A stretch of 64,000 bases of DNA from Microbacterium hydrocarbonoxydans (GTDB taxonomy: Bacteria; Actinomycetota; Actinomycetes; Actinomycetales; Microbacteriaceae), in the NCBI RefSeq assembly GCF_904831005.1, contig NZ_LR882982.1, positions 1,364,001 through 1,428,000 of the forward strand, in the 5' to 3' direction. Every line of letters starts with the position of its first letter. Position 1 is the first letter of the stretch. A model generated the notes under the pieces. It searched no databases and was not told the DNA's origin. It worked only from the letters and a program-made list of their open reading frames with translations. Position numbers and translations under genes: made by a program. Positions 62,780 to 64,000 of the stretch are shown here, piece after piece.

Positions 62780-62830
62780 GGCGATTCGACCGGGGGAGAC
62801 CCCGAGAGAGCGATCTGGGAGGAGGTTCCG

Positions 62831-63139
62831 ATGATTCTCGTACGACAGGAAATCGGCGACGTGTTGAGAGACTTCCGCCTGCAGAAGGGACGCACGCTCC
62901 GCCAGGTCGCGAGCAAGGCTTCGGTCGCGCTCGGGTACCTCAGCGAGGTCGAGCGAGGACAGAAGGAAGCTTCGAGCGAGATCCTCGCCTCGGTGGCTGA
63001 CGCCCTCGATGTTCCCATCTCGACCATCATGCGCGAGGTCGGCGACCGTATCTCGGTTCTTGAGGGAATCCAGGTGTTCCCCGACGTCGTTCCCGACGAT
63101 CTCGTCGCGTCGGTCGAGCCCGAGCTCTCACTGCACTGA
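62831..63139 (+). CDS. clgR: XRE-family regulator, ClgR type
   Basis: A 102-residue single helix-turn-helix protein: IGDVLRDFRLQKGRTLRQVA then SVALGYLSEVERGQKEASSE, matching ClgR, the actinobacterial activator of clp protease and stress genes. It precedes recA, the conserved ClgR position. ClgR usually ends in a degradation tag such as LAA; here the end is ELSLH, so such control may differ. GGAGGAGG precedes the ATG. Confidence 0.88.
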   Translation: MILVRQEIGDVLRDFRLQKGRTLRQVASKASVALGYLSEVERGQKEASSEILASVADALDVPISTIMREVGDRISVLEGIQVFPDVVPDDLVASVEPELSLH

Positions 63140-63157
63140 GCTGAAGCGTTCGTTCCG

Positions 63158-63382
63158 ATGCGTCGAAGTGAATTCCTTCGCGCCGTCGACGCGGAATTCG
63201 GGTCGCGCGGGTTGTCACTCGTGAGCGATCTGGTACTGACCCAACTGGGTGGTCGCACCGCAGAAGCCGCGCTTGACGACGGCGTGCAACCGCGCGACAT
63301 CTGGCTCGCGCTGTGCGTCGAAGCCGAGGTGCCCGTGGAGCGTCGTCACGGCGCTGGCCGCCTCGAGCCGCGTCGCGGCTGA
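63158..63382 (+). CDS. DUF3046 family protein
   Basis: A 74-residue protein of the actinobacterial DUF3046 family: [46 protein letters not shown]. It is almost always found between clgR and recA; function unknown. The ATG is 18 bp after the clgR stop. Confidence 0.9.
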   Translation: MRRSEFLRAVDAEFGSRGLSLVSDLVLTQLGGRTAEAALDDGVQPRDIWLALCVEAEVPVERRHGAGRLEPRRG

Positions 63383-63433
63383 CGCGCCATTCGCGACCCC
63401 CGGATCTATCGACGAGCCGGATTCGGCGTGTCG

Positions 63434-63463
63434 TCGAATATCTGTTCGAAACGGGCGTATTCT
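63434..63463 (+). promoter_or_regulatory. LexA (SOS) box and -10 of recA
   Basis: TCGAATATCTGTTCGA (63434-63449) is one substitution from the symmetric actinobacterial SOS consensus TCGAAC-N4-GTTCGA. TATTCT (63458-63463) follows as a likely -10, leaving a recA leader of about 175 bases. The remaining gap holds no gene I can support. Confidence 0.85.
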
Positions 63464-63645
63464 TCTGCACAAGTGGTTCAGAGTTTTCGTCATCCCCGAT
63501 ATGTGGAAGCCGACGACGCAATGTCGGAGGCTCCTCGTACGGTGAAGACAAGCCGAAGAGCCATACGCCTTGTCGGAGAGTTCCGCCCAACCGGGAGGAC
63601 CGCGACAGCCTACAGGCGGCCCCACACGAGCATAAGGAGCACGTC

Positions 63646-64000
63646 ATGCCATCACCCGCTGACCGCGAGAAGTCCCTCGAGACGGCCCTCGCCCAGATCG
63701 ATCGTCAGTTCGGAAAGGGCTCGGTCATGCGACTGGGCAGTGATGAGCGGGCGCCCGTCGCCGTCATCCCGACCGGCTCCATCGCGCTCGATGTGGCGCT
63801 CGGCGTCGGCGGCCTTCCGCGCGGTCGAATCGTCGAGATCTACGGCCCTGAGTCCTCCGGTAAGACCACGCTCACGCTGCACGCGATCGCCAACGCGCAG
63901 CGTGCCGGCGGCATCGCCGCCTTCATCGATGCCGAGCATGCGCTCGACCCGGATTACGCCCAGAAGCTCGGCGTCGACATCGATGCTCTTCTCGTCTCTC
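63646..64000 (+). CDS. recA: Recombinase A, 5' part
   Basis: Strand-exchange and SOS-coprotease protein; 118 residues are visible before the window ends. [36 protein letters not shown], Walker [10 protein letters not shown], and [11 protein letters not shown] are typical. AAGGAG lies six bases before the ATG. An SOS box lies about 200 bp upstream. Confidence 0.98.
   Translation, partial: MPSPADREKSLETALAQIDRQFGKGSVMRLGSDERAPVAVIPTGSIALDVALGVGGLPRGRIVEIYGPESSGKTTLTLHAIANAQRAGGIAAFIDAEHALDPDYAQKLGVDIDALLVS

Noticed and set aside
63249..63545. A 98-codon frame overlapping the DUF3046 gene and the recA promoter
   Set aside because: It crosses the SOS box, has no ribosome site, and conflicts with the conserved DUF3046 frame.
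1..64000. tRNA, rRNA, tmRNA genes and CRISPR arrays
   Set aside because: No clover-leaf, CCA-type 3' end, rRNA core sequence or regularly spaced repeat was found in any intergenic gap; all gaps are short and accounted for.

Overview
The window is GC-rich, densely packed chromosomal DNA from an actinobacterium. Gene content and order point to the family Microbacteriaceae, most likely Microbacterium or a close relative (inference). The supporting blocks are ylxR-infB-rbfA with truB and ribF nearby; dapB, thyA-folA, dapA-rnj, ftsK, pgsA-cinA, a ClgR-type regulator, a DUF3046 gene and recA; small DUF5302 and DUF3046 genes; and many start codons lying 6-7 bases after a TANNNT -10 box. I see no rRNA, tRNA, CRISPR array or prophage.

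Layout. 1-9.6 kb: translation and ribosome-maturation genes (ylxR end, infB, rbfA), a large LuxR-type regulator, mutY on the opposite strand, truB, two small membrane proteins and ribF. 9.7-13.2 kb: an SNF2-type helicase and pfkA. 13.2-14.3 kb: a DUF559 (Vsr-like nuclease fold) gene enclosed between two 77-bp palindromes, the most cassette-like feature here. 14.3-25.6 kb: an S9 oligopeptidase, a Pit phosphate transporter behind a PHO-box-like array, a phosphoesterase, aspartase, an FAH-family hydrolase, a PrsW-type membrane protease, an alpha/beta hydrolase, FKBP, YceI and rpsO. 25.7-27 kb: a membrane protein plus winged-helix regulator behind two identical operator-like dyads. 28-31.7 kb: the EfeUOB iron uptake system behind a DtxR-like dyad. 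31.7-37.1 kb: a serine hydrolase, an acyltransferase, a flavin monooxygenase/FMN reductase pair and an FAD oxidoreductase. 37.1-40.7 kb: a CitAB/DcuSR-type two-component system divergent from its probable target, a DctA-type dicarboxylate carrier.

40.7-47.6 kb: DUF5302, DedA, a glycosyltransferase fused to an SGNH hydrolase, a UDP-sugar dehydrogenase and pnp with a long leader. 47.8-55.5 kb: an aldo/keto reductase-fold protein lacking its catalytic residues, a phosphatase, dapB, OsmC, a DUF4395/thioredoxin pair, thyA-folA-SDR, a Nudix hydrolase and a stand-alone EF-Tu domain II protein. 55.5-64 kb: dapA, rnj, a GNAT gene, ftsK-pgsA-cinA, clgR, DUF3046 and the start of recA behind an SOS box.

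How the genes work together. dapA and dapB belong to lysine/diaminopimelate synthesis. thyA and folA form the dTMP/folate cycle. pnp and rnj are RNA-decay enzymes. efeUOB imports iron. The sensor/regulator pair probably switches dctA on with C4-dicarboxylates, and aspA could feed fumarate into the same metabolism. The best candidates for something undescribed are the palindrome-bounded DUF559 cassette, the catalytically degenerate aldo/keto reductase, the glycosyltransferase-SGNH fusion, the domain-II-only EF-Tu relative, and a Trp-rich leader ORF before pnp.
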